Source: Casuarina equisetifolia (Eukaryota; Streptophyta; Magnoliopsida; Fagales; Casuarinaceae). Taken from it: a stretch of DNA of 64,000 nucleotides. The translations under genes and the position numbers were made by a program. The notes beneath the pieces are model-generated. The model did not search any database and was not told where the DNA came from. It saw only the letters and a list, made by a program, of their open reading frames with translations. Positions within the stretch are counted from its first letter, which is position 1. Each line of letters starts with the position of its first letter. This document shows, piece after piece, positions 24,691-38,900 of the stretch. The stretch is taken from the NCBI GenBank assembly GCA_028551475.1, contig CM052357.1:16787931-16851930 (forward strand), in the 5' to 3' direction.

Positions 24691-25669
24691 AAATCCATAG
24701 CTAAATATAAGCAAAAATATAACTATTTGCATATGGACTTGGCTCAAGTTAGAGTTAAACCTTTGACCAAAGAATTTTTAAATACCTCAATTTACATGAT
24801 CCTTTAAGATCACTAACATAAGAAATCTATCGATTCCCTTCTTCAAACGATTGAATCAAGTCTCAACCATAAGTTAAACTGATCACTTTGCTTGTTTTAA
24901 AAATTTAATAGGCTTTGTTCTTTTCTTGGAGCATCACTAGCTTGTTATGGATGGCCTTGAAAGATATAATTACATTGATTAGTAATTAGATTATACTTAT
25001 ATGATGAAAAAGAGATAAAAATTTGGAATAAATATTTTTCTCCTTCATTTCTTATTTCATAAAGTTGATAAATCCAAAAAAGTTACAAAAATATCACATC
25101 CTTTCAGAGGAAAATTCTCAACATAAATGTCAGTGGTTAGCTAGCTTGCAAAGTAGCCCTATGAATGCCGCTTAACATTGAATAAAGGTTTGGCCTTTCA
25201 TGTGTGGATAACTTCAATGTTAAATATGTATGTATGTAAAAAATTCAATTGAGAGCCTTAAAATAGGTCATACTTGGTAGTTGTCATTACAAAATATTTT
25301 GCACTATGTTAAATACGTAAGTAAAAAAGTCCGTTTGCATCAACTTAAGATAAGTTATTATTGGGGGTTGTGATCAATAAAAGATAATATGCTTGCATTG
25401 TAGCAATGTGAAATTTTTATTATTTTGACACAAGGATAATGTCTTCAACTTTTAGTAATTGTACAAATTGAGATGCAATACTTAATAGGGGGAGATCACA
25501 TGAATCAACCTCTAAAATAAACAAATCAATTGTTGTCTAATATGAGGTGTAACAAGCTTTATGAATTTTCAGAGTACAAGGGTCCTATCAGACTTATGAT
25601 TTTTTTTTATTCCAGCTAGTTGTTTCCGAAAGGAGACTTACCGGTCTAACAACTTACTTGGGCAAGAAG
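24691..25669. other. AT-rich DNA without a recognisable gene
   Basis: No open frame of note and no motif. It lies between the LTR element and the pararetroviral fragment. Confidence 0.4.
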
Positions 25670-27240
25670 GGGAGAGGTAAAATAAGAGAAGCCCATGGTG
25701 GCCAAATTGGCTTATTGTAAGACTAACTTTCTAGTAAAATCATAAGCTATGTCCAAAAAGAAAGGCTGGTTATGTACGATTCTAAAGCTCCAAAAGCAAC
25801 TCTGAAAGGAAAAGCCCTAAACTTACAAAGAACTTAGTTCCTTCAGCCGGGCAATTTGGCTATCAATATATCCTTTTTAAGCCAAAGACATCACAAGGGT
25901 ATCCCTTAAAGGATGCAGATCTACATGGAAATTGAAGATTGGAGGAAGGTTCCAAAAGGGTCTGACTACAATTACCTTCAATAGAAGGCCTCTAGGAAGG
26001 CTAAAAAACCAGACAAAAGATAAAGAGATATCTCTTACAACAAGTGTGGTAAACTAGTGCATTTCTCAAGCTAGTGCCAATTGCATAGGTGAATTAATGA
26101 GTTGAATCTTAATGACTACATCAAGAATGAATTTTATAAGCTTATGCTCTATGGCTGATTTCAAACTGACCAAAAATTAAATATGAACCATCCTTATATG
26201 ATGACTTCCAAATTGGTGGAATATTAGATGACATGAAATGTTCAGATAAGAAATTTTCTTCCTCACTAGAGATGAAGAATCCATGCTTAAGGTCATAAAA
26301 AATATGGATTTTGCTTTAAATCTGATTATTTGTCCAACTTAAAGCATAGTTTTACCTAAAAGTTGCATGAGTACATCCTACAGGAGAATATCCAAAGGTT
26401 AGAGGCTAAAAATTCAAAAGGGATCTAAATTGATAACCCTTTCAAGATTTCCAAATTGAATTGAGCTAAATAACCTTAATCAGAAAATCAAAAGCTTGAA
26501 GTTCAAACACTTCAAAGATATTTGGGCCATCAAATATCTAAATAGTAGGAAGAAGGCTTAAGATTGATCCTCTTCTAGTGAAGAATAGCTTGAAGTCTAA
26601 ACATGTCCATTTCAAAATCATTTATAGAAATGTTTATTGAAGTAGTGGTATAGAAATAGCTCAAACTAATAACTATACTCGTCAGCAAAGGGTACAATTT
26701 GGATGTAGTTGCTCTCTTTGAAAGTAGTGCAGACCTTAATTGTATTAGGGAAGTTTTAACTCTTTCCAAATATTATGAAAGAACCCCTGAGGATTAAGAT
26801 TTGCTAATGGATCCAAGTTGTAAATACAACATAAGTTGTCAAATGTGTTTGTTTCGAACCAAGGGGTGTGTTTTAATACATACTTCCTACATTTGAAGGA
26901 CATTTATCAAGATATCATATTAGGAATACATTTAAATTCTCTTAATGAAGAGTTTAATATCTTTGAATAGAGGAGCAACTCTTTTGTCTTTCTTTGAATA
27001 GAAGGATTCAAGGTGTTTAGTTGCAAATAGAAGAATATGTTTGTCCTGATTTGCCAAATGTCTTCTAAGACAGGGCTCAACACTGGCTTACCTCATGCAT
27101 AAGGCTTTAACAAAGGCCAAGGCCATTTAGATGAATAAGCAACTAGAATCCCATTTTGGAATGAAATTAAAGACCTTTTGGACAAGAAATTGATCTAGAA
27201 ATCTAAGTCTCCATTTCTAGAAATCTTGAAATCTCAAAAG
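25670..27240 (+). pseudogene. Decayed caulimovirid-like (endogenous pararetrovirus) polyprotein fragment
   Basis: Conceptual translation of the plus strand, broken by many stops and frameshifts, shows a collinear series of remnants. A coat-protein-like tail with a degenerate CCHC zinc knuckle lies near 26030-26090 (KCGKLVHFSS visible, first Cys lost, stop before the last Cys). An aspartic-protease-like block follows at about 26700-26800, where DVVALFESSADLNC can be read. The normally catalytic DSG-type triad reads ESS. Then come sequence leading into a reverse transcriptase (about 26880-27110) and the RT N-terminal edge (about 27150-27225). Order and wording suit the petuvirus/florendovirus side of Caulimoviridae, whose copies are common in dicot genomes. 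It is non-functional as read: motifs are mutated and most of RT and RNase H are absent. A decayed LTR retroelement is the alternative. Assignment is from pattern recognition, not a search. Confidence 0.6.
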
Positions 27241-28620
27241 CAATCATTTGGTTGGTTTATGATTATAAGGCTAAAAACATGGTTTTAGTTGTTCTTTGCT
27301 TAAATGTCATACTTTGTTTGGCTATAAATTGGACCATCTATTTATTATTATTATTATGAAATATTACTTTTCTCTTCTTTGTGGTTATGAAGGCTAGGAT
27401 TCACTAGTAGATATTTGAGTTTTGAGCACTTCGATTAGATAATACTCTCAAACCCCTTTTTTTATACTCTAAAACCTCACTTTTAAAATTTTGCATCCGT
27501 AGAAAATGTCAACAAATAAATATATATAATCTCAAATTTTTTTATATTATATTTTCTAGATAATTTTTATTATTATTTTAATCCATGATCATTTTGATAT
27601 TTTAAAATCATGATTGTGAGACATTTAAATTCATATTATTAGGACTTCCTTCAAAAGAAAAGGAAAAAGCTAATTTAGTTGAACTTCACATTGCTCCATT
27701 TAGTTCAATTATACTTTTTTAAATTATTTTCATTTTAATTATGTTTCCAAGCAAGAAACAAGTAATAAAATACACACACAAGAAAAAAAGGGGGGAAAAC
27801 AACACCACCAAACAATTTGTTTTCCTAAAGGAAAAAATAAAAGGTTACAAAATAGATGAATATAAAAATAAAAAGGTAACTCAAATTGGATTAAACTATC
27901 CCTTCAGTTAAATTCACTTAGATGTGTGGTGGATGAGATTGAATAGGGGTCTTCATTTCATACATTGTTGGAATCTAGCCAAAAGCCCTCTTGTGAAACC
28001 ACATGCTTTATTCACAATGAATTGCAATAGCTTGTCTCTTGATCTTCATTCCAATACCTTTGTGGACATTCAAAATCCTAATAAAAACAACAACAATTGT
28101 AATACCTCATTAACCTTATTAAAAGAGAAGCTAATAATGAAGAATTGGTCTTTGAGGGAAAAATCACAAGATATACCCCAAAAAGGCATTCTCTAGTTTA
28201 TCTCAAAAATCATAATAGATTGAAGTATTGTAAAGATGTTAAGTTACAATACATTAGACAATAATTTAGAACTTAAAAAGGTAAATATGTGTGGAAAGAT
28301 AAGCTAATAAGTATCTTAATTTATAACATGATGTAAGTACTTTGAATAATTAGGCACATGTCACATATCAATGTTCCTTTTAGCAAATGACTTGATTGGG
28401 AAATTTGTGCTCAAAATAGTATAAACATTTTGCTACCTCTATGAACACTTCCTCAAAGTCAATGCAACTAACTACAAACATAAAATATAAAATAATATTC
28501 TTAAAATAAGATGCTATGAAATATAATTTTTTTTTCTTACTTTCTCTTATTTTTATCTTGAAACAAAAATAAAAATAAATGTGACAAACCTAATGAAATT
28601 GTATATTGTAATAATGACTA
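27241..28620. other. AT-rich intergenic DNA
   Basis: No supported gene. The open frame at 27924-28196 has no homology I recognise. Simple A/T-rich stretches dominate. Confidence 0.4.
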
Positions 28621-28639
28621 ACACTCTAGTCTCTAGTTG

Positions 28640-31600
28640 TTGTGTGCTCCCCTGTGATTGTAATTTTCTCTTAGATACAATTAAGGAAAAGTTCAAAAAA
28701 GAATATCATCAATGTGTTGATAGTACCTCACCCTCCATTTCTTCCTAAGCATAAGGAGCAGAATTATAATCCTCAAGCCAAAAACAATTCCCAATTCAAT
28801 GTTGATGTAATTCCAATTAATTGTGGCCTTAGAATATAAATGAGTTTTTTCATGAATTGGTGGTAACAATCATGACTTCTTATCTATGCATTATAAACTC
28901 AAAGGAAAGGCATATAATCTTTTATTTCCTTTGAAGAAGGTGCTTTCAAATGTAGCAAATTGCTTACTATTTGGAATTTGTCCTTCCAATTGGTTGAATG
29001 AAAGGTTGATGATTGAGATAAAAATAAGACCATCAATAATGTTTACATAAATCTTGTTGGTAAGATTATTACTTGACAAATCCAATGACTTAAGCTAAGT
29101 TAATTTCCCCAAAGATGGTAGAATTGGACCCTAGAAAGCATTATGCAATAGGTTGAGAGCCTACAACATTTTAAGTTCTCCAATTTTTTTTGGTATAGGA
29201 CCATTAAAGGTGTTACAAGAAAAGTCAAGGCTAGTATAAATAGTCAAGATCCTTACTTATACAAAAGTAACTCAAGGGTTTTGGGGAATTGACTATAGCC
29301 ATGATGAGGGACATGAGATTGAACATATTGAACATATTTGAGCTTTGAAGTAATCAAATCTTTGCCATTTATCATGGCTGTCCAATTAGAAGCGAAAATT
29401 GTTGGAAACCTACAATTAAAATTGTTTAAAGCCACATTTAAAATTTGAAGCATCAACCCAGTATCTTCATGACCTAAATAAAATTTGTTAGATTGCAAAA
29501 CAAGAAGCTTTAACATTGATGCATTTTTCAAGTACAAGGGGAAGGTTCCCTTAATGTTGTTATTCCTAATGTCCAAGACCTTTAACTTTACACAGTTGGA
29601 CAAAGATTTTGGTAACTCTCTTATTAGATGGTTTCCATTGAGAATTCAAATTTGTAACTTACAAGAGTTTAGAAGCACATTAGATATTGTTTAAAGCCAA
29701 ATCTAAAATTTGAAGTATCAACTTAGTATCTTCATGACCTAACTAAGGAATGATCTTATAAAACTTGTTACATAACAAAACAAGAAGCTTATACATTGAT
29801 GCATTTTTTAAGTACAAGGGGAAGGTTCCCTCCATGTTGTTGTTCCCAATGTCCAAGACCTCCATCTTTACACAATTGGACAAAGATTTTAGTAACTCTC
29901 ATATTAGATGGTTTCCATTGAAAATTAAAATTTGTAACTTATAAGAGTTTAGAAGCACATAGATATTAAGCCACTAAGATTATTACTTAAGATTTTGTAA
30001 CCCAAGAGAACCCTTTTGAAGCAAGCATTGCAGAATCATGCCACTGAATACATTATTAGACAAATCAAGACATCTGAGATCAAATATGTTTCATATTGAA
30101 TTAGGAATGCTTCCAAAGAACATATTGTTTGAGAAAGTAATGAATCGATTAGGAATTTGAAGTTGATGGGTTCTAGAGGATTTAATATTAGTTAAGAGTA
30201 GGCCTTGGAATTTAAAGATGGATTTGGGTATTAGTCCTTCCAAGTTGTTGTTGCTCAAATAAAGTATTTCCAATAGAAAGGATGAAGTATTGGAAAATTC
30301 ATCAAGTTAACTAGAAAATTGGTTTTAGGAAAGTAATAATTACTTTAATGATGGACTAAAAAACAAAGAAATTGGAACATTTCCATCTAAAAAATTGAAA
30401 CTCAAGCCAAGAAATTCAAAATTTAGAAGTTTCTCCCTTTGAGTAAAAGTAATATGACCAAATAAATTATTTACAATAGGTATATCTTTGTCAAATTCTT
30501 CACCATACTAAATACTATAATTGATCCACTTAAGTGGTTCCTCAACATGTCCAAGTACATTAATTTTCTAAGTCTTACCATGGACTTTAGAATTAATCTA
30601 GTGAAATTGCAATAATAAAATCTATTGTTCATAAAATTTTGAGTTATTGATAGACGTAAATAATATTCTAGAAACATTTATAAGAGTCGGAAATTCTGGC
30701 AAAGAACCTCGAAGCATGAAATTGTATAGTAAGTAAAGCTCTTGTAGTGTTAGAAACTTGAAAGATCTTCTTTGAAAACATATTGTTCAACCATGACATA
30801 GACGAATCTAGGAATGTCAAAATTTTGAAATCCTTAAAAAATTCTGAAACTATAATACCAAAATGATTACTAGACAAGTTGATAATTGAAAGGAGTTGAA
30901 GATTCCTTAAAGAGAAATCAATAGGGTCAAAAAGATGATGATATGACAAGCCCAACACTTTTAGATTTGGCAATGAAAATTATAATGCTTGGCCCTAGTT
31001 ATTATCATATGATGATATGGATATGCGATCTAGATAAAGTTCAACAAGTCTTGAAAGATTTTGAGTGAGCATATTTCAATTTGGATTCTTGAGTTTTAGA
31101 TAGTACTTGAAAGACAAGTTAGGAACAACCAACCTTGTCAAGTGTAAAATCACAAGAGGAATCTAGCCCTTAAGTTTAGCACTTGATAGATTCAACTATC
31201 TCAAATTCAAACTTTGGAGATATAAAAGACGGAAGAGGCTACTTGAATTTTCAAGTCCACTCGAGATAAACTCATTGGCCAAATTGAGGCCGACAACATG
31301 TCCATCGCTATAAGTAATGCCTCCCTAAGAAGAACAATCAACACTTTGATTCCATGTAACAAGCTTTGTAGAAACATCAAAATTGAATGTTTGGTTGTTC
31401 TTCAATTGCATTAACAAGGTTTGTTGATGGCCAAGACATTGACCAGATGTTGAAAAGAAAAAAAAAGTTGAAGCGAAGTGTGTAAATGGCCATCAAGAAA
31501 ACAAAAGAAAATAGGAAAATTTTGATTATGGGTGGATGAGGGAAAGTCCCAAAAATACAAGCTTTTTGGACAAAAACCACTTATGTTGGGCACAAGTTGG

Positions 31601-31640
31601 TAGGTGTGGAATGGGCGGAAGAAGAACAAGGAATAGGGTT
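28640..31640 (-). pseudogene. LRR receptor-like protein pseudogene (Ve/Cf type)
   Basis: Read on the minus strand from 31640 down, the pieces follow the order of a Verticillium-resistance-type receptor-like protein. A hydrophobic N-terminus (about 31630-31480) is followed by a cap region with WNQSVDC (about 31350) and DGHVVGLNLANEFISSGLEN (about 31300-31240). Then come many leucine-rich repeats (for example NLKVLGLSYHHLFDPIDFSL near 30950, LKVLDIRNNNIKGTFPLYLK near 29580, and FISIINLSFNQLEGQIPNS near 29000). A membrane segment and basic tail (ELGIVFGLR, then KKWRVRYYQHID) follow around 28810-28710. There is no kinase. Stops and frameshifts occur throughout, so it cannot make the protein. Intact members are cell-surface receptors that work with SOBIR1-type kinases. 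It contains a tandem duplication at 29421-29966. Confidence 0.82.
29421..29966 (-). repeat. Tandem duplication (about 265-280 bp) inside the RLP pseudogene
   Basis: 29421-29685 and 29686-29966 align nearly end to end. Both contain caagaagctt, then tgcattttt, then aagtacaaggggaaggttccc, and both end agaagcacat. It duplicates several LRR units. The copies have diverged, so the event is old. Confidence 0.85.
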
Positions 31641-34600
31641 ACAAGAAGAACGAGGAGTTAACAAAAAATGCAATGGTTAGTGAATCCTTGTAGTGATAGC
31701 ACATGGTAAGGGAGACTATATAAAGAGATCCTTGAAAGTACATGATTTTGAGAATCCCCCACTTGCTCGACCATTCAAATGCAATCTTCACTTATAAAGA
31801 CATTTTTGCTTTTCTCTCTCGTGGGTAAAGTTCACTTTTTGACTTGGAAGTTTGGATGTGACAACAAATACGAAGCAAACAAATCAAACTTAACATACTT
31901 ATCTGTAGGAATCATGCTAGTTGATGACTCTCAAAGTTTACCTACTACAAAATTATATTTACCAAAATATTTTAAGCAAAATCTTGACAATTTCATAAGA
32001 TTAATTGAGAATATTCATGATAGTACAAATACATAGTTGCATCATTCTAGTCTTTTCTTTATAGTCAATTTTTCTGCTTTTATAACTTTTATATATGGTT
32101 TACATTAGAGTATGAGAGCCTATCCCAACTTTGGGATGTAAGGAATTATAAAGCATAGGCCTAAACCTGATTTTAATGCCATATTGTAGTGTGAGGGCTT
32201 ATCCTAAAACATTAAAACATTAGATGAGAAAATCTCATCCCTTAGAAGTTTAATGACCAATCTTCATACTTTTAATATGGGATAACACTCACCTTTAATA
32301 GTTTACTACCTCTTTTTAACTTGGATTAATAAATTAAGTTTGTTTCCATTTTCACTTAAATCTAAAAAAAATTATTCCTCATCATTAAGATTATCCTCAT
32401 TTTCTTGTGCTTTGTGAATTTTTCACTGAAATTATCACTAATTTTCTCACTTAAGGACTAACTATTCTTAGAGGTTATTGATCTGTCAAAACCAGGCAAG
32501 AAATTGGGTTTGTGGAAGCAAAAGAAAAAAGAGGTGATTTCTGATACCATAAGAAGATCTAAAAATGGAGCTAATTCGGTAAAACCGAATAGAGAAGAGC
32601 AAAACTAAGGAGAGGTCAAAGGAAAGTTGTCTTTATTATCTTAGGCTTTACGATGAACACGTATACCTATTTATACATGTATAAAGGAAAAGCAACTAAG
32701 AAAAGCCACAAATGAAATCATTACATTGTAATATTTCCATACGTAATAATCTTCATTAATAAAAATATTTCCAAAATATCAATGAAAATATTTTTGAAAT
32801 ATCTACACTTTCATTCATACCATTTGTATCTCTAGGAAAGGTGGTGGTGAGCTGAAAGGAGCGTTCGGTGAGGAAGGTTGCAAGATCACGACTGTTTTGG
32901 CCTGTGTGCGACGACCGCCATTGGCTTGGAAAATCTAAGCCCGCGACTTGCGGCTTCGAAGTCGTAGTTGCTAGCGAAAGTAATTGAACGTGTGGAATGG
33001 GAGGCTGAAAGAGACATTTAAAGATATCGGTATGGTCAATGAAAATGTTAGAAAATATGGCCTCAAATGAAGCTTTTAACCGGATCTAAACATTAATAAT
33101 GGAGAAGGACAGTGGGTTCGTGTAGAATGCAAAACAAGTTTTAAATACATACCACATTTGTCCATAATCTTCAAGTTCTAAGTAAGGAACTTTAGGCTAT
33201 ATCTTCTTTTTTATTCACTCCTTGAACTGGCTTGATGAAGCAATCAGAATACACTGCTTGAAGTGGTGGAAGAAGGGTGAGAATGGGACTGTGTAGTGAG
33301 TTGAGAACTCTCTCTTGTGTACAGTGATTTTCAAAGATATGATCGTGTCTTGTGTATTATCACTTGTGTTGAGTGGGTGAAAATATGAGAAAGCCTTATA
33401 AGGTGATGTGGCAAAATGCCATGTGATGCATTTTGTACATCTAAATGCATAATAAAGTAATAGTCAATGTTGTCTTCATAATTCTTTTTACAACAAGTTT
33501 ATAATACATGATTAGAGAGCTAAAGGGAGGACTTTGCCTCTTATTATGCCCATACAAATAGTTTTACTCATTAAAGTCTATAAGATAGACAAAGACCTAC
33601 ACTAACTAGTACCATATATGCAAATGTTAATATGTAGAATGTTTGTAGAAGTAGAATGGACCAATAGAGAGACATCATATTGCCATGGTAGGGAATATTA
33701 GTTTATGTAATATTGATATGAGTCCACATTATATGGACTCATGTAATGAGCCAATAAAAAATGCATGGATGGGAGCTCATTTCAACTTCGGATTGCATTG
33801 TTTGATCTTTCAGCTAAGACATGAAAAATCAAACATTTGTGGTCCAAATAGATTCCCACACTTTACTTTGTGTTTGTGGTCTTGGGACCTTTGCATCATG
33901 CGGCTTGTTCTGGCTCAGTTCCGTGAGTGCTGGGGCAAGGCTTGAGACTCACCGTTAGCAATTGCATCCTAATACCACAAGCCAAGTTGATCTCAATCGG
34001 TGTGGACTTTGTGGGTTCAAACTACAGTGGGAGATAAGCAAACGTGATGCGACATAAATATGTTTGAAATTCTTCGTGGGCGGGAACAGTTTGAAACGGC
34101 AGGCTATGATAAAAAGGATCTTGAATATATTAAGGAAAAGAAGAAATGGATTCTTTTTAATGAGTCGTGTAAATTTAATTTATAAAATTTAAAATATATA
34201 AGTTTAAGGACACACTCTAATATTTACATATCTGACTTTTTAAATAGAAAAATATTGAGATAGAAAACATCACATATATTTGATTATCACTAATACAAAT
34301 ATGTTGTTATTGGTAGTATTCAAACTCAAATGGAAGGCAAAGATCACAAAACCATGAAAAAAGGCTTCAACATTTTACCTTGTTTAGTGCAAATTATTGT
34401 GGAATGACCTTTGTGTTGTTGAAAGAGCGTGTAGAGCAAGAATTTCACACTAAAAGCATAATTATTGTCACTCAACATATGAAGAAGTTTTAATAATGAA
34501 AGTAACTTTTTCAAATTTTAAATTATTTTTTGAATTAGGTCTTTGAATCTTTTAATAAAAAAAAAGAAAAAAAAAAGATATCACCCCATCTAATATTTCA

Positions 34601-35900
34601 TTTAATTAGAAAAGAAAGAAACCATACCCATGGGCCAAATTGACTCAAGATATTGCAACGGGGTCAAGACGTATTGCGAAAAGTAGTTATCTTCCATCCT
34701 TCACGTTGGGTCAAAAGCAACGCTTGTCTACCACTTCAAGCAAAAGCGCCAGACTTCACCCGTGCTATCCTCATAAGAACTCCTAGCAATTAGCAGTCCA
34801 ACGTTGAAAATCGTTTAAATAGATCTCTGGAACCACACATGAAGATCCCCACAACCTGAGGGAAAATGCATAGATATCTGGAAGGACTGCCCAACCAAGG
34901 ATATCAAACATGTATTCCTCGATTCAATTCTTTTAGTTTGAATACATGCCCCTGAATGGACTCCAGTCGTTGCACAAGGGTCAGTCTATGATACAGGATG
35001 TAATTTCTTTCCATTTAGATGAATTTTACTAATACACAAACAGTTAAAATATGTTTGACGTTTTCACAAAGTAAGAATAAATGAATAGAAACAACATCTA
35101 AGCGGTTCGAGGATTGTGTCCAGTTACTAACATACACAAAGTAAAAATATTCCCTCTCCTTCTTGGCATTCATATTAACTAGAACATTGAGCAGCTGACT
35201 TTCTGATTAATTTTTTGTTTAGAAGGTCTTTCTTTTGATTCTTATTGTTACTCCAATCGATTTTTCATCAAAATGGACTTGGCCTTTGTAGGAATTTGGG
35301 ATTTCTCGAAGTCTTCAGCGTAGGGCAAACCTACATTGTCCTGCCTCCAATACTAGAATTTGCTTATCAGGTTATGGAATAGTGGATTGCATGAGAATGC
35401 ATATGACTCCAACTTGCACTGAACAACCCCATTAGTATAATGAATTGGGGTTGTAACAAACAAACATCCTTCCTTCTAATCCACTGCTCCCATGCTCGAG
35501 AAAACAGAAGTTCACTGCTCCTGATGGAGGCCTTGAATGCTTTCGAAGAAATAAATGCAGCCAAAAGGCCTTGGGCTTTAGATACCTATACCCTGTCCCA
35601 AAAGGAACCAATCCTTCTTCAAGTTCAGAAGGGGACACATTATCATTAACGAGAGTCCAAGTTTTGCAGACTAATATATACCACATGGACTCTCCAGAAA
35701 TGGTCCTCAACAAGAATTGGACAAATTACACTTATCAAAGACTGCTGCAACGAATAGACAATGAATCAATATAATGTAGGGGGAAAGAGAAAGAAACTTT
35801 ACAACTCAGTAAAAGTTGAACGCTGTGCTTTAGCCGTCGCTTGAAAAGCTCAACTGTGCTGCACTGACGAGAAAAAAGAGCTTGAAAAAGTTGTTACCCT
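31641..35900. other. Intergenic DNA between the RLP pseudogene and the O-fucosyltransferase gene
   Basis: No gene supported. The open frames at 31779-32036 and 33685-33945 carry no recognisable motif. A tRNA-Met-like primer motif occurs on the minus strand near 32545-32556, but no LTR end adjoins it. A-rich runs lie at 34557-34580. The last few hundred bases are probably the 3' UTR of the minus-strand gene. Confidence 0.4.
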
Positions 35901-35910
35901 GAGGGCAATG

Positions 35911-38900
35911 CTATTGGGCTTTGCACATGCACTCGGGGGACCTTGGCAGTCGATAAATGCTTCGACCAAGGCGCCTCACATGTACTCTTTGACCTTCCTC
36001 GATCATCTTTTTCACTCTGTCTTCAAAGCTGTTCCATCCAATGGTGCTATTCTCGGACAAAATTGCTGCCAGCCTCTTTTTGTTAGGCCGCAATGTTGGA
36101 GCATTGCCACCACCATAGTATGTTCGGAATCCAGACACCAGGGATGAAAGTTGGCTTCCGGAATCAGTCATGGCAAACACATCAGCAGTTGCACATGCAA
36201 TGAAGTCCAATGCAGCTAGCTGCAACCACAGAAACTCCTTATTTTTACTATTTGTAACTAGAAAGTGCTAAGAATAGAAGAACCACAGGATATTCTGTTC
36301 TTTCACTATTCCAATCAGTGAAGAAGACACATCTACTGATCAAAGCTGCATTTTGATAGTACACTTCACAACTTTTGGCTCTAAACTGTGGTCTGGCTAT
36401 ATATGCAATTGTATTTGGAATTACAACTACACTAGAATCACAAATGAGGGGATTCATTGCATATTGTTTTCTACTGCATATAATATAGGCGCCCATCTTA
36501 TGGATGGCATTTGGTCGGTTTAATGCCAAATGACCTAAGATGGTGCACTATGATTACTAATAACTCATAAGAGATCAGTTCTCAATTACATGGTGTTTTT
36601 CTAATGCAAAATAGCCTTTCAAAACACTATTATTTGGTCTCATGAATGGCAAAGTTTATGCACTTCAGAGTGAAGTTTAAAATGTATTACCAATTATGAT
36701 TTGCACCCTGCTCAGCTGGTATGTATCACTTTATATTCTATGCACCCACAAGAAATGGACAGGAAGAACATCTTGTAGTTGTATGGAACTTTGTTCTCTC
36801 TAGTAAACACGAACAAGACAAACACTCAGAACTAGCCCCTGTTCACTTGCTGGGTTATCCTCTGAAATGAGCAGGATATTACCATAAATTTATATTCTTC
36901 CAAGAGTCTCAAGAGATAGTTGTCTATAGTGTCTATAAGAAACCGTTTCCCAATCTTTCTAGAGAAGGCTAGTTCTTTACCTGACATTAGAACTAACCAA
37001 TCTTGAATCATCAGAATACTGTTACATGGGAACTACAATAGTGTACTGTTAACTATTAGCGCCGGAAAGAATTAACAAAGGAAGACGATATGCTTGTTGA
37101 ACATGAATAATGTCTGTAGTTGAAAGAAGTAATCTAGTTTGAGTACAGCAATTATCGGATGACTAAGATAATATGTACCAGAAGTTTTAGAACACAGAAA
37201 TCCAGCCAACACTTTTTTACTGGATGAAAAAATCAGAAGGAACATAAAATACTGTAAATGCTCAAGGTGTCCCTCTTAATGATGCAGTTTTCATTTTCCT
37301 AACTTTCCCTGACTGCTATGAGGGCCCAAGTGGAGCCAGATGAACACAGAAAACAGTTTAAGATACCTACGCTGTTAGTTACAATCAAATCAATGTTGGC
37401 AGGGTAAGTGTTTGATACACAGATTTAAAATAACCTGCTGAAGCATTGGATGATAAGATGATATGTTACCCTTAAAAATGAAAAAAAAAAAAAAGGAAAA
37501 AAAAAAAACGTCTACAGCTCATTTACCTTAGAAGAGAAATTTCTGAAAGGTGCAAGTTCATCAGGAGTAAGGAGGGTTTCCTTTGTGACCAAGTTGGGGT
37601 AGAGATTGGTGAAGGAATTCATCCATGACTCTCCTCCATAAATTTTAGAGCCAGCCAAATAAATGTAAGTTCCACGCTTAAAACCAAGTCCAGCTAGAAC
37701 AAGTGCCGCTTCTTCTGGTGTCAATGGACATCTTCCCAACTTTCTTAGCTCTACTGGAGAAATGGGGCTGTGAAAATTGAAAATGGCGACAGAGATATGC
37801 CAGTCAACTGAAAAATGTTCATGAAAAACAATACCAGAGAAATGAAAAAATTGAAACAAAATCAAGAGCAATACCTTGAGTTCTTTAATCGCTCCATAAG
37901 CAGAGGAAAGTGGACTTCTCTATAGGCTTGAAGTTCCTTTCTCTCATTTTCTCCACCACCAAATTCACACATGGAGTAGGCCACCATATCTACTTCAAAT
38001 CTCAAATGTAAAGCAAGGTATTTGGATGGGCCTTTAGAACCATCATGCTTGTTTGAGGGATTGTCTAGCATGAACTTTCCGAGCAATTGTTTGTCCAGCA
38101 TACTTCGTGCAGCATCATATTGTCTTATCCTTCTGACCAACAGTGAACCCACTTGTTGGATTTTTGGCACAAATTTCAAAGCGTGGAAGTTACATTTGCA
38201 TCTTAATCTCTGCCATAAATTCAAGTATATTTTAGCTGAATTGTGAAGCCATTATGATTATGCATGAGCAATCTGATCTTGATGTATACTAGATAACCAT
38301 GTGGGGCTATGTAACTGAGTGAATTAGAAATGGAGTGGTGAATAACCATGAGGCAATTCTAAGTGAAAGCTGATTCTAAGCTTATGTGATTCATAGATGC
38401 ACGGAAAAAATTTTGGTTGAAAGAAGAACCTAGGAAAATTAGGGTGCTAAGCAATTAAAAGGAAAGTTCACCTATGGAGCATAATAGTCTCCATACGGCA
38501 TAAAAGTTTTTGCATTATAAAGCTTTGACCAGCATCACATAGCATTCTCCAAACGATATTGTTTTATCAGGACATATGCAGCACGTGTAATTGTTAGCTA
38601 CAAAAATGGCAGGTTTAGCTTTCACTATGCTATTATCCACGGTGAAATATTCAAATCTTCCAGGAAATACTCATAACCTGAAGATTGGAAGGCAATGGAT
38701 CAAAGCCTAGTCGATTGCCATATCCAAGGAAATGAATAAATCCATTTCGGGAGAGGAGTGGAAGTATATGTCTGATGTAATCACTTGGCTTTGCTTCCTT
38801 AACAAGATCTGCATCTGTAATCTGAAGAAGCAAGGTTAAACCTTTCAGATGCTCTAAAAAATGAGTACAATCATTTTTAGAGTATGTCATACAAATGAAG

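Noticed and set aside
32540..33000. LTR element suggested by a TGGTATCAGA motif on the minus strand near 32550
   Set aside because: No CA-ending LTR lies next to the motif and I found no second copy in the window.
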